DNA of 6,824 bases from an uncultured Isosphaeraceae bacterium. Lineage in GTDB: Bacteria; Planctomycetota; Planctomycetia; Isosphaerales; Isosphaeraceae. Position 1 is the stretch's first letter. Every line of letters begins with the position of its first letter. Shown piece after piece: positions 1-6,824 of this stretch. The translations under genes were made by a program, and so were the position numbers. The DNA is taken from NCBI GenBank assembly GCA_937907405.1, contig CALCIC010001044.1:1-6824 (forward strand). The letters are read 5' to 3'. A model generated the notes under the pieces. It was not told the DNA's origin, made no database searches, and saw only the letters and a program-made list of their open reading frames with translations.

Positions 1-967
<967 letters not shown>

Positions 968-1116
968 GTTCCCGCGACGCCCTTTCGATTCGACCGAGGC
1001 GACCCCGATCCGGATGGAGGAGGAAAACGGCGGATTCCGGCCTCGCGCCGGCCTCGCCGATCAAGTCCACCATCGTACACTCGACCAGCCCGACGCGTCT
1101 TCCCGAATTCGAGGGG
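968..1116. other. Intergenic spacer between DoxX gene and ychF, with a short tandem repeat
   Basis: This 149-base spacer precedes ychF and should hold its promoter if the gene is transcribed independently. No convincing -35/-10 pair was found. It contains a short direct repeat: CCGGCCTCGC occurs at 1037-1046 and again at 1048-1057, separated by one base. The repeat has no strong hairpin followed by a U run on the minus strand, so it is not called a terminator for the DoxX gene. Confidence 0.5.
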
Positions 1117-1503
1117 TCAGATCGTCGGGGGCTTCGTGTAGGAGTACGCCCAGAGGATCAAAAGGCCCTGGATCGGCAGCCGCAGCAGCAGGATGATCGG
1201 CGCGACGGAGAAAGCCCCCGCGTGCTGATACATGTAGACGTTCGCCGGGAAGACCGCGATCAAGAGCGCGATCAACCCCCACGCCGCCAGCCGGGAGGTT
1301 CTCGGAACAAGTAACAGGACGCCGAGGACGACCTCGAACACGCCGCTGAGCAGCACCAGCTCCCTGTGACAGGGGAGGTACGGCGGCATGATCTTCATGT
1401 AGGAGTCGGTCGCCAGGAAGTGTCCGAGTCCGCCGACGATGAACAGAGCCGCGAACGCCGACTTCCAGACGCGCCTCAAGATCCTCGCCGTCTCGATCGC
1501 CAT
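1117..1503 (-). CDS. DoxX-family small integral membrane protein
   Basis: This 128-residue inner-membrane protein of the DoxX/MauE-like superfamily has four predicted helices at about residues 15-32, 48-67, 70-90 and 105-121. Family-like features are GGLGHFLATDSYMKIMPPYLP (24-44, first helix and following loop), the second-helix segment SGVFEVVLGVLLLVP (53-67) and FPANVYMYQH at the end of helix three (85-94). Members are often linked to quinone- or thiol-related redox chemistry, but the role of this subgroup is not established and I assign none. The ATG at 1503 is supported by AAAGGCGAGG at 1508-1517, a good ribosome site with 4 bases between GAGG and the start. The gene begins 31 bases after the stop of the sigma-adaptor fusion gene on the same strand, so co-transcription is plausible. 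The protein ends with a short hydrophilic tail, YTKPPTI. Confidence 0.85.
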   Translation of the reverse strand: MAIETARILRRVWKSAFAALFIVGGLGHFLATDSYMKIMPPYLPCHRELVLLSGVFEVVLGVLLLVPRTSRLAAWGLIALLIAVFPANVYMYQHAGAFSVAPIILLLRLPIQGLLILWAYSYTKPPTI

Positions 1504-1534
1504 CCCGCCTCGCCTTTCGATGAATTCGGCCCGA

Positions 1535-3988
1535 TCAATGGGGGGCTTCGAGCCGACGGAGCAAGTCGTTCATCTGACGAATCTCGTCGTCCGACAGGCC
1601 CCCCTTCTTGAGGATCGCCTCGCGCTCCTCGGGACTGGCACTCCTCAGCTTGGCGCGGTCCTCGCGGGGAATCTCCTTCATCTTGGCCCGAACCGAGGTC
1701 GTGGGAAAGACGTCTTCTTTTGCTTTCGCCTCCGATGCATCGGTCGGGCCAGCCGGGGGTTGAGGGATAGTCGCCTTGCGCTTCTGCTCGTCGCTCAACA
1801 GTGGGGACGGTTCGAGGACGACGGTTTCGCCGGCCTTGAGGCCCGACTTGACCTCGACTTCCTTGCCCGTCGAAAGGCCCAGGATCACCTCGCGCCAGTC
1901 GATCTTGCCGTCGGGCGTCTTGACGGCGACGTGGTCCTTGTCGTCGTAATGGACGACGGCCCCGACGGGCACGCTGATGACGTCGTCGAGCGCGGCGACG
2001 AGGATCTTGACCTCCGCGGTCATCCCCGGTCGGAAGCCCGGAAGCTTCCTCGCGATCGAGACGTGTGTCGTGTAGACCTTGACGAAGCCGGCCGTCATGT
2101 TCACCGGATCGGGGAGCGGATTCACGGACTCCACGACGCCCTTGAACGTCTCATCGCGGAATGCGTCGACCTTGATTTGGACCGTCTGCCCCGGGCTGAT
2201 CCTGTCGACCCACGACTCGTGAATCCTTGCGGCGACCCGCATCGGGCCGTCGAGGTCGGGGATGCTGAAGAGTTTCTGGCGCTCGCGGACCGTGGCCCCT
2301 TCCTCGATTTGCGACGTCGTCCGCCCGGCCGCTCGATTCGGATCGTTGGCGTGGACGACCATGCCGGTGTTCGGGGCGTAGAGCTTGCAGTCGGCGATCT
2401 GGCGTTCGAGGAACGCCGTTTTCGACCTCGCTAGCTCGCGGGCGTCCCGCTTGACGTGCTCGTCGGCGAGCGCCGCCTGGACCTCGCTCTGGAGCCGTTT
2501 GACCATCTTCTCCCTGGTGAAATCTTCAAGCACTTTCAGCTTGCTCTGCCCGATCTCAAGTGCCAGCTTCTCGCGAGGGATGGCTCGTTCGGCGTCGGCC
2601 AGGCGGTCGTCGACGTCGAGCTCGGCCGCGACGTCGGCGGGCGTCGCCATCTGCTTCATCGCGTTCAATCGCTCGCGCGCGGCCTGGGTACGCTTGAGTC
2701 GCTCCTCGGCCTGCTTGAGGGACGACTCCGCATCATGGATCGCCCCGACGGCGGCGGCGTGCTCCCTCGGGTAGATTCCCTCGGTATACTCCCGATACGC
2801 GAGCTCGGCGACCTCGCGAGCGAGCTTGTCGCGCTGGTAGGCGGCCTCGGCCGTCTGGAGGGCGATCTTCTGGTTGATGAGTTGGTCCTTAAGGACGGCG
2901 GAGTCCAACTCGCAGACGAGTTGGCCCTTGGTGACGCGGGTCCCCTCGGGCAGGATCATGAGGACCGTGGTTTGGCCCTTGATCTTGGAATAAACATCCG
3001 AACTTCGGGCCGCTTCCAGCTGGCCCGGCCCGTCGACGACGAGGCTGAGGCCGCCGGGTTTGGCCTCGACGGTCGGACCGACGTCCGCGCGGGCGTTCCG
3101 GGGCGGGTCGTCGGGCATTCCTTCTTCGACCGCCGCGCCCTTGCCGGCGAGCGAGACGACGCCGGAGGTCGAGGCGGCGACGGCGAGCAACAGCGACGCG
3201 GCTTTCCACCAACTGGTCAGAGTCATGGATCTAAGCACCCCCAGGGCGAGGATAGCGGCGAGCCCCTGAGAGGCCGCCTGGTTGGAGACGAAGCGGGAGG
3301 CGGCGGCGACCGTCGCCGTCACGAGTTCAGCGGGGAGCGGCTCGCGCGATCCCTTCCACGTCAAGAGGCCGGAAGCCAGCCCGCGCCGGGTCAGCCGGTC
3401 GCGGAGCCGGTCGCGGCCCCGGGAGAGCCGGCTGCCGACCGTCCCGACCGGACAGCCCAGGTGCCGCGCGGCGTCCTCGTGGGTGCGGCCTTCCAGGTCG
3501 CAGAGCACGACGGCCGCGCGATACCGCTCGGGCAGCCGGTCGACTTCCTCATGAACGATCGCCGCCAGCTCGTCGCGTTCGGCGGCGTCGATGTTTCGAG
3601 CTTCGGCCATCGCGACCGCCTTTTGTTCGCCGGCCCTCCGCCGCGCCGCGGATTGCTTCGCACGGCTCGCCGCGCGGAGGGCGACGCGGTGCAGCCAGGG
3701 GCCGAGCGAGTCGCGGATCCAGAGCGAGCCCCCCTTGCGGGCCAGCACCAGGAACGTGGCCTGGAACGCGTCCATCGCCTCGTGGTCGTCCCCCAGGACG
3801 CCCCGGCAGGCGCGCAGGACCATCGGCCCATGGCGCTCGACCAGCGCGGCGAAGGCCGTCTCGGACGCATCGCCGCGACGGGTCGCGAATCGCTCCAGGA
3901 GCTGACCGTCGGTCAGGCCGGCGACCGTCCCCGCCTCAAAGAGGGCGCGGATCGATCCATGCAGCAATCCTCGCCGTTCCCCCTCCAC
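1535..3988 (-). CDS. ECF RNA polymerase sigma factor fused to a HlyD/RND-type periplasmic adaptor (817 aa)
   Basis: The single uninterrupted frame joins two functions. Residues about 25-106 are sigma-70 region 2 (LTDGQLLERF, then DAFQATFLVLARK at 73-85 and GPWLHRVALRA at 96-106). Residues about 135-200 are region 4, with its helix-turn-helix (LPERYRAAVVLCDLEGRTHE, then GTVGSRLSRGRDRLRDRL at 182-199). After a linker comes a hydrophobic stretch at about 257-282, predicted to span the membrane. Then follows a membrane fusion protein: first lipoyl half about 317-365, coiled-coil hairpin about 366-530, second lipoyl half about 531-578 (APNTGMVVHAND), beta-barrel about 581-665 (GQTVQIKVDAF, PGFRPGMTAEVKI) and membrane-proximal part to about 730. 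A charged tail follows (731-817). The start is GTG at 3988; AAAGGGGG at 3996-4003 lies 7 bases upstream, and the N-terminus resembles planctomycete ECF factors. No anti-sigma gene or pump gene adjoins it. I infer a membrane-anchored sigma factor with a periplasmic sensor or docking arm. It could instead be processed into two separate proteins. Confidence 0.9.
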   Translation of the reverse strand: MEGERRGLLHGSIRALFEAGTVAGLTDGQLLERFATRRGDASETAFAALVERHGPMVLRACRGVLGDDHEAMDAFQATFLVLARKGGSLWIRDSLGPWLHRVALRAASRAKQSAARRRAGEQKAVAMAEARNIDAAERDELAAIVHEEVDRLPERYRAAVVLCDLEGRTHEDAARHLGCPVGTVGSRLSRGRDRLRDRLTRRGLASGLLTWKGSREPLPAELVTATVAAASRFVSNQAASQGLAAILALGVLRSMTLTSWWKAASLLLAVAASTSGVVSLAGKGAAVEEGMPDDPPRNARADVGPTVEAKPGGLSLVVDGPGQLEAARSSDVYSKIKGQTTVLMILPEGTRVTKGQLVCELDSAVLKDQLINQKIALQTAEAAYQRDKLAREVAELAYREYTEGIYPREHAAAVGAIHDAESSLKQAEERLKRTQAARERLNAMKQMATPADVAAELDVDDRLADAERAIPREKLALEIGQSKLKVLEDFTREKMVKRLQSEVQAALADEHVKRDARELARSKTAFLERQIADCKLYAPNTGMVVHANDPNRAAGRTTSQIEEGATVRERQKLFSIPDLDGPMRVAARIHESWVDRISPGQTVQIKVDAFRDETFKGVVESVNPLPDPVNMTAGFVKVYTTHVSIARKLPGFRPGMTAEVKILVAALDDVISVPVGAVVHYDDKDHVAVKTPDGKIDWREVILGLSTGKEVEVKSGLKAGETVVLEPSPLLSDEQKRKATIPQPPAGPTDASEAKAKEDVFPTTSVRAKMKEIPREDRAKLRSASPEEREAILKKGGLSDDEIRQMNDLLRRLEAPH
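3143..3220 (-). other. Predicted membrane segment linking the sigma and adaptor halves
   Basis: Codons 257-282 of the fusion encode a hydrophobic stretch beginning TSWWKAASLLLAVAAS and continuing through small residues to SLAGKG. The basic sigma domain lies before it and the adaptor after it, which suits an N-in, C-out topology. A weaker hydrophobic stretch, GLAAILALGVL (242-252), precedes it. If that also crossed the membrane, the adaptor would face the cytoplasm, so the topology is not certain. No lipobox cysteine is present. Confidence 0.65.
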
Positions 3989-4119
3989 AAGTCCGCCCCC
4001 TTTGGCTGAGGAGTCGTTGACCTCTACCTAAGTAAAGCCACGATCCGGGCGGACTCATCCATCTTTTTTCGGGATTTTCGCGAACGAGCCGTTCGATCGG
4101 CGTCGAGGGGGAATGAAAG
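3989..4119 (-). promoter_or_regulatory. Upstream region of the sigma-adaptor gene, probable promoter region
   Basis: This stretch lies between the probable terminator of the surface-protein gene and the GTG start at 3988, so it should hold the fusion gene's promoter. It is less GC-rich than its surroundings. Read on the minus strand it has an A-run (CGAAAAAAGATGG, about 4051-4063), then an AT-richer segment GGCTTTACTTAGGTAGAGG (4020-4038), then GTCAACGACTCC. No clear sigma-70 -35/-10 pair was identified. A small palindrome, CGAACG-AGC-CGTTCG, lies at 4081-4095 and has no U-run on either side. Autoregulation by the encoded ECF factor is possible but only inferred. Confidence 0.4.
3996..4003 (-). 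promoter_or_regulatory. Ribosome binding site deciding the GTG start of the sigma-adaptor gene
   Basis: AAAGGGGG on the minus strand lies 7 bases before the GTG at 3988. The next in-frame ATG is at codon 56, inside sigma region 2, so this site favours the GTG start. Confidence 0.7.
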
Positions 4120-4141
4120 CGGGCGTCGCCGGGGAATGAAA
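4108..4141. repeat. Two copies of the 11-base direct repeat GGGGAATGAAA
   Basis: GGGGAATGAAA occurs at 4108-4118 and again at 4131-4141, 23 bases apart start to start. The second copy falls almost entirely in the loop of the inverted repeat at 4120-4155; the first lies just outside its left arm. The arrangement is repeat, arm, repeat, arm. No function is known to me. Confidence 0.75.
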
Positions 4142-4155
4142 CTCGGCGACGCCCG
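4120..4155 (-). terminator. Perfect 12-bp inverted repeat, probable terminator of the surface-protein gene
   Basis: CGGGCGTCGCCG (4120-4131) and CGGCGACGCCCG (4144-4155) are perfect reverse complements with a 12-base loop. The hairpin begins 28 bases after the stop codon at 4184-4186 in the direction of transcription, a usual terminator position. The bases that follow on the minus strand are CTTTCATTCC, a poor U tract, so it may act as a weak or Rho-assisted terminator or as a 3' end stabiliser. Confidence 0.65.
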
Positions 4156-4183
4156 GGAGGTTCGTCACTACGTCCGCGAGGGC

Positions 4184-6739
4184 TCAGGACGGGTTGGTGT
4201 TGATGTCGTTGTAGCCGCTGCTGGATTCGGCGAGCGGGGGCAAGGCGTTGGAGACGCCGCCGTTCGCTGAGCGCGAGGCGGGGCCGGACAGGACGCGACG
4301 GTTCACCGACGACTCGACCAGCCGGACCCTGGGGATGCGGCCCGATTGTGAATGAGCGGTGTGCGGCTTGCGCGCCGGGTGCGGCACGAAGCCCCGGCTG
4401 AACTGCCAGTTCCACGGGCCCTGGGGGCCGACCTCGGTGTTGCCCGTCAGCAGCCGTCCCGACTGGTCGACGACTCCCGCCGAGCCCTGGCCGTTGACCG
4501 TGAGCTGGTATCGCGCGCCAAGTCGGAGCGCGCGGGTGGGGGTCAGGGCGACGGTCTGCGAGCCGGGGTTGTAAACGGGCGGGTTGAGCGCCACCTTGTG
4601 GTTGAAAACGCCGTTGGGGCCGGCCATGGCGAGGGCGTAGTTGATCGGGTTCTCGGCCTGGGATGGGTCGAGGGGGCCGCTGAACGTCAACAGGAGCCCC
4701 GTGATCGCGTTGCGGGTGACGGTGAGGTCCTGGACGGCGACGACGAGCGCGGGCTGCGGCACCGCGCCTCGGCTGAACTGCCAGACGTAGGGCCCCTGCG
4801 GGCCGAGCGCGGTGTTGCCGGTGAGCAGGTCGCCCGCGAAGTCGGTCACGCCGGCCGAGCCCTGGCCGTTGATCGTGAGCTGGTACACCTTGCCGAGCTG
4901 AAGCGGCTGCGACGGCGTCAGGGTCAAGATCGAGTTGACCTGATCGTAGGCCGGCGCGTCGAGCGGCACGGTGACGTTGAAGACGCCGGGCTGGTCGCCG
5001 GTCTTCAGGCTGTAATTGATCGGGTTGACCGCCTGGGTCGGATCGAGGGGTTGGTTGAAGCTCAGGACGAGCCCGGTGATCGCATCCTGGGTGACGATCA
5101 TCTTCTGGTCGGTGAGCCTCGGCGGATTCGGGTTGGCGATGATCGTCGTGGTGACGCTGGCCGTGTTGTTGTCGGGGAACGAATCGGCCTGATCGGCGCG
5201 GACGGAAACGGTGTTGGTGATCGCGCCGATCGTCGCCGGCACCACGGTGATCTGGACCGTCTGCGTTCTGCCGTACGCGAGCTGGTCGAAGGAGACCTTG
5301 ACCACGCCAGCGGACTGGGTGATCGTCGCGCCCTGGGCTTTCACGTCCTTCACCGCCACGCCTCCCGGCAACGTGTCGGTGAGCACGACGTTGGTGGCGT
5401 TCGAGGGGCCGTTGTTGTTGACGTTGATGTAATAGGTCAACGTGCCGCCCGCGTACACGGAGTCGGCGCTGGCGCTCATCGACACGCCCACGTTGGCCCT
5501 CGAGGTCGAGGTCACCAGCGCCGAGCCGAAGAACTGCGAGGTCGCGCCGATGGTGGGGTTGGTCGCCGTCGCGCTTAAGTACTGGCCCGGGAGCACGACG
5601 GTGGGGAGCGTGAGCGTGAAGTTGGCGCTGCCGAAGTCGTCGGTCGTGACGTTGAGCGTGCCGACGAGGGTCCGACCCTCGGTCACCTGGGTCGGGTTGG
5701 CGAAGAACTGGAGCGCGAACGTGGTGGCGGGCGCCCCGGTGAACCGGCCCTCGACGACCGTAGCGCCGCCGGCCTCGTATGCGGAATTCAGCAAGGCGAG
5801 CGAGACGGGCTGAGTGGTCCGGGCGCCCAGGACGATCGACTGGCCCCCGTTGGCGTAGATCGGGTTCGACAGGATCGACGTGCTTAAGAACTGCGTCGTG
5901 AAGTAAGAGGTGCCGGCGTAGACGCCGCCGCCGCGATTATAGGCGATGACGTTGCTCTTGCCGGCCACGAGTCCGCCGATCGTGTTGCCTGTCGTGCCGA
6001 CCAGGACGCCGATCCCCTGGTTGCCCACGTCGAGGGCGCCGCTGGGGTCGGTCCCGATCAGGTTGCCCTCGACGATGTTGCCGCCGTTGAAGACCTGACC
6101 CTGGTTGGTCGAGATCGAGACGCCGTTGGCGTTGTTGCCCGAGATGACGTTGTGGTCCGCGGCCGTCGTACCGCCGATCATGTTATTCCGCGAGTCGACG
6201 ATCGAGACGCCGCTGTAGGTGTTGCCCAGCGGGGTGTCGCCGTTGAGATCGACGCCGAGGTAGTTGCCCGCGATCGTGCTGCCGCCGCTCCCATACAGGA
6301 GCAGGCCGTTGCCCGTGAATCGATTGATCACAAGCCCGCGCACCGTGCTCCGGGCCGTGATCGCCAGGCCGTTGACGTTGGCCGTCTGCACCGGCGGCGT
6401 CGAGCCCGGATTGAAGATCTGCGACCCGTCGATCTGGATGATCGGCTTGCCGGCGTATCCCGGCTGGGTCGTGGCGTCGATCGTGACCGGATTGCTGATC
6501 GTCGGCAGAGCGGTGGTCGGGATGATCGTCTGCGGCCCCGAGCCGATGGCGAAGTTGATGACGTTGGGACCGGTCGTCGTGTTGGCGTCGGTGATCGCCT
6601 GCCGCAACGACCCCGCCCCCGTGTCGGCGGTCGTCGTTACGGTGAACGTCGAGAGCAACTCGCGCCGCTCCATGATCTCAATGAACGGCCGGCGACGATT
6701 CCGAACGGACCGGCGAACCTCGACTGCGCGTACCTTCAT
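4184..6739 (-). CDS. Planctomycete extracellular protein: beta-helix, DUF11-like and tandem Ig-like domains (851 aa)
   Basis: This is a probable secreted or cell-surface structural or adhesive protein; no enzyme active site is visible. Its order is: a basic N-terminus with the planctomycete extracellular motif PFIEIMERRELLSTFTV (18-34); then TTTADTGAGSLRQAI (35-49), the opening typical of planctomycete beta-helix proteins. A right-handed parallel beta-helix follows at about 60-310, with repeats such as GNYLGVDLNGDTPLGN (158-173), NNMIGGTTAADHNVISGNN (185-203) and GNLIGTDPSGALDVGN (225-240). Next are a beta-sandwich stretch (about 311-410) and a DUF11-like domain (about 414-532, with NNGPSNATNVVLTDTLPGG at 442-460). 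Two 125-residue Ig-like repeats (about 540-789) lead to a 62-residue basic, serine-rich tail. The ATG at 6739 is preferred because AAGGGGG (6744-6750) sits just upstream. A GTG at 6778 in the same frame would add 13 residues but has no ribosome site. No dockerin, LPXTG or PEP-CTERM anchor is seen. Confidence 0.9.
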   Translation of the reverse strand: MKVRAVEVRRSVRNRRRPFIEIMERRELLSTFTVTTTADTGAGSLRQAITDANTTTGPNVINFAIGSGPQTIIPTTALPTISNPVTIDATTQPGYAGKPIIQIDGSQIFNPGSTPPVQTANVNGLAITARSTVRGLVINRFTGNGLLLYGSGGSTIAGNYLGVDLNGDTPLGNTYSGVSIVDSRNNMIGGTTAADHNVISGNNANGVSISTNQGQVFNGGNIVEGNLIGTDPSGALDVGNQGIGVLVGTTGNTIGGLVAGKSNVIAYNRGGGVYAGTSYFTTQFLSTSILSNPIYANGGQSIVLGARTTQPVSLALLNSAYEAGGATVVEGRFTGAPATTFALQFFANPTQVTEGRTLVGTLNVTTDDFGSANFTLTLPTVVLPGQYLSATATNPTIGATSQFFGSALVTSTSRANVGVSMSASADSVYAGGTLTYYINVNNNGPSNATNVVLTDTLPGGVAVKDVKAQGATITQSAGVVKVSFDQLAYGRTQTVQITVVPATIGAITNTVSVRADQADSFPDNNTASVTTTIIANPNPPRLTDQKMIVTQDAITGLVLSFNQPLDPTQAVNPINYSLKTGDQPGVFNVTVPLDAPAYDQVNSILTLTPSQPLQLGKVYQLTINGQGSAGVTDFAGDLLTGNTALGPQGPYVWQFSRGAVPQPALVVAVQDLTVTRNAITGLLLTFSGPLDPSQAENPINYALAMAGPNGVFNHKVALNPPVYNPGSQTVALTPTRALRLGARYQLTVNGQGSAGVVDQSGRLLTGNTEVGPQGPWNWQFSRGFVPHPARKPHTAHSQSGRIPRVRLVESSVNRRVLSGPASRSANGGVSNALPPLAESSSGYNDINTNPS
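4373..5122 (-). repeat. Tandem 375-bp repeat encoding two Ig-like (SbsA/Big_5-like) domains
   Basis: Two units, about 4748-5122 and 4373-4747, encode residues about 540-664 and 665-789 of the surface protein. They align at a constant 125-residue offset without gaps: ITGLVLSFNQPLDPTQA pairs with ITGLLLTFSGPLDPSQA, YQLTINGQGSAGV with YQLTVNGQGSAGV, LLTGNTALGPQGP with LLTGNTEVGPQGP, and QFSRGAVPQPA with QFSRGFVPHPA. The DNA is also close in places: 4479-4510 and 4854-4885 differ at one base in 32. This suggests a fairly recent duplication, or conversion, of one domain. Confidence 0.85.
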
Positions 6740-6824
6740 CGTGCCCCCTTGATCATCCCGGTGGATGAACGCACTCACGCCGGATCGACGGAGTGGACTG
6801 GACAGAAGCCGAGCATCTCGGGGA
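6740..6824. other. Upstream non-coding end of the window
   Basis: These 85 bases lead into the surface-protein gene and hold its ribosome site. No clear promoter was identified. A 5-bp palindrome, CCGAG-CAT-CTCGG (6809-6821), is too short to interpret. The next gene upstream, if any, is outside the window. Confidence 0.4.
6744..6750 (-). promoter_or_regulatory. Ribosome binding site deciding the ATG start of the surface-protein gene
   Basis: AAGGGGG on the minus strand, 4 bases before the ATG at 6739, matches the anti-Shine-Dalgarno sequence well. It favours this start over the GTG at 6778, which has no such site. Confidence 0.75.

Noticed and set aside
1037..1057. CCGGCCTCGC tandem copies as a CRISPR or mobile-element trace
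   Set aside because: There are only two short copies separated by one base in G+C-rich spacer, with no spacers, target-site duplication or associated genes.
2456..4009. 517-residue open frame on the plus strand
   Set aside because: It is antisense to the sigma-adaptor fusion and has no recognisable domain. Long antisense frames are expected at this G+C content.
4081..4095. CGAACG-AGC-CGTTCG palindrome as a terminator
   Set aside because: The stem is only 6 bp and no U run follows it on either strand; the nearby T-run at 4054-4059 is on the wrong side for a plus-strand transcript.
4352..5578. 408-residue open frame on the plus strand
   Set aside because: It is antisense to the surface-protein gene, is an Arg/Val/Gly/Asp-rich shadow, and has no domain.
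6740..6778. Earlier GTG start at 6778 for the surface protein
   Set aside because: There is no ribosome site before it, while the ATG at 6739 has a strong AAGGGGG upstream and places the basic N-terminus as in related proteins.

Overview
The window is high-GC bacterial DNA, most likely from a planctomycete of the Isosphaeraceae type (Paludisphaera/Singulisphaera-like). Three things support this: the arginine-rich 'IMERRELLS' N-terminus of a large surface protein (the planctomycete extracellular motif), an ECF sigma factor of the planctomycete type with a long C-terminal extension, and the overall G+C-rich codon usage. The genus is inferred and was not tested.

All four recognisable genes lie on the minus strand. 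In the order they would be transcribed (right to left) they are as follows. (1) At 6739-4184 is an 851-residue extracellular multidomain protein: planctomycete export motif, right-handed beta-helix, a beta-sandwich stretch, a DUF11-like domain, two tandem 125-residue Ig-like repeats and a basic tail. A 12-bp inverted repeat (4120-4155) follows 28 bases after its stop and probably ends its transcript. (2) At 3988-1535 is an 817-residue single-ORF fusion of an ECF sigma-70 factor to a HlyD/RND-type periplasmic adaptor, joined through a predicted membrane segment. (3) At 1503-1117, 31 bases later, is a small four-helix DoxX-family membrane protein that may be co-transcribed with the fusion. (4) At 967-1 is the ATPase/GTPase YchF, cut by the window edge after 322 residues, in the TGS domain.

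The feature most worth attention is the sigma-adaptor fusion. The sigma half keeps regions 2 and 4. The second half has the lipoyl, coiled-coil hairpin, lipoyl and beta-barrel order of a membrane fusion protein. No anti-sigma gene, efflux pump or outer-membrane channel is present in the window. A reasonable but unproven reading is a membrane-tethered transcription factor whose periplasmic domain senses or docks with envelope components. Sigma factors with long C-terminal extensions are already known in Planctomycetes, so the general idea is not new; this adaptor-type sensor arm and its DoxX neighbour are the parts to examine.

The plus strand carries several long open frames (for example 41-1141, 2456-4009 and 4352-5578). 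They are antisense shadows of the real genes, as expected in high-GC DNA. No tRNA, rRNA, CRISPR array, insertion sequence or integrase was seen.
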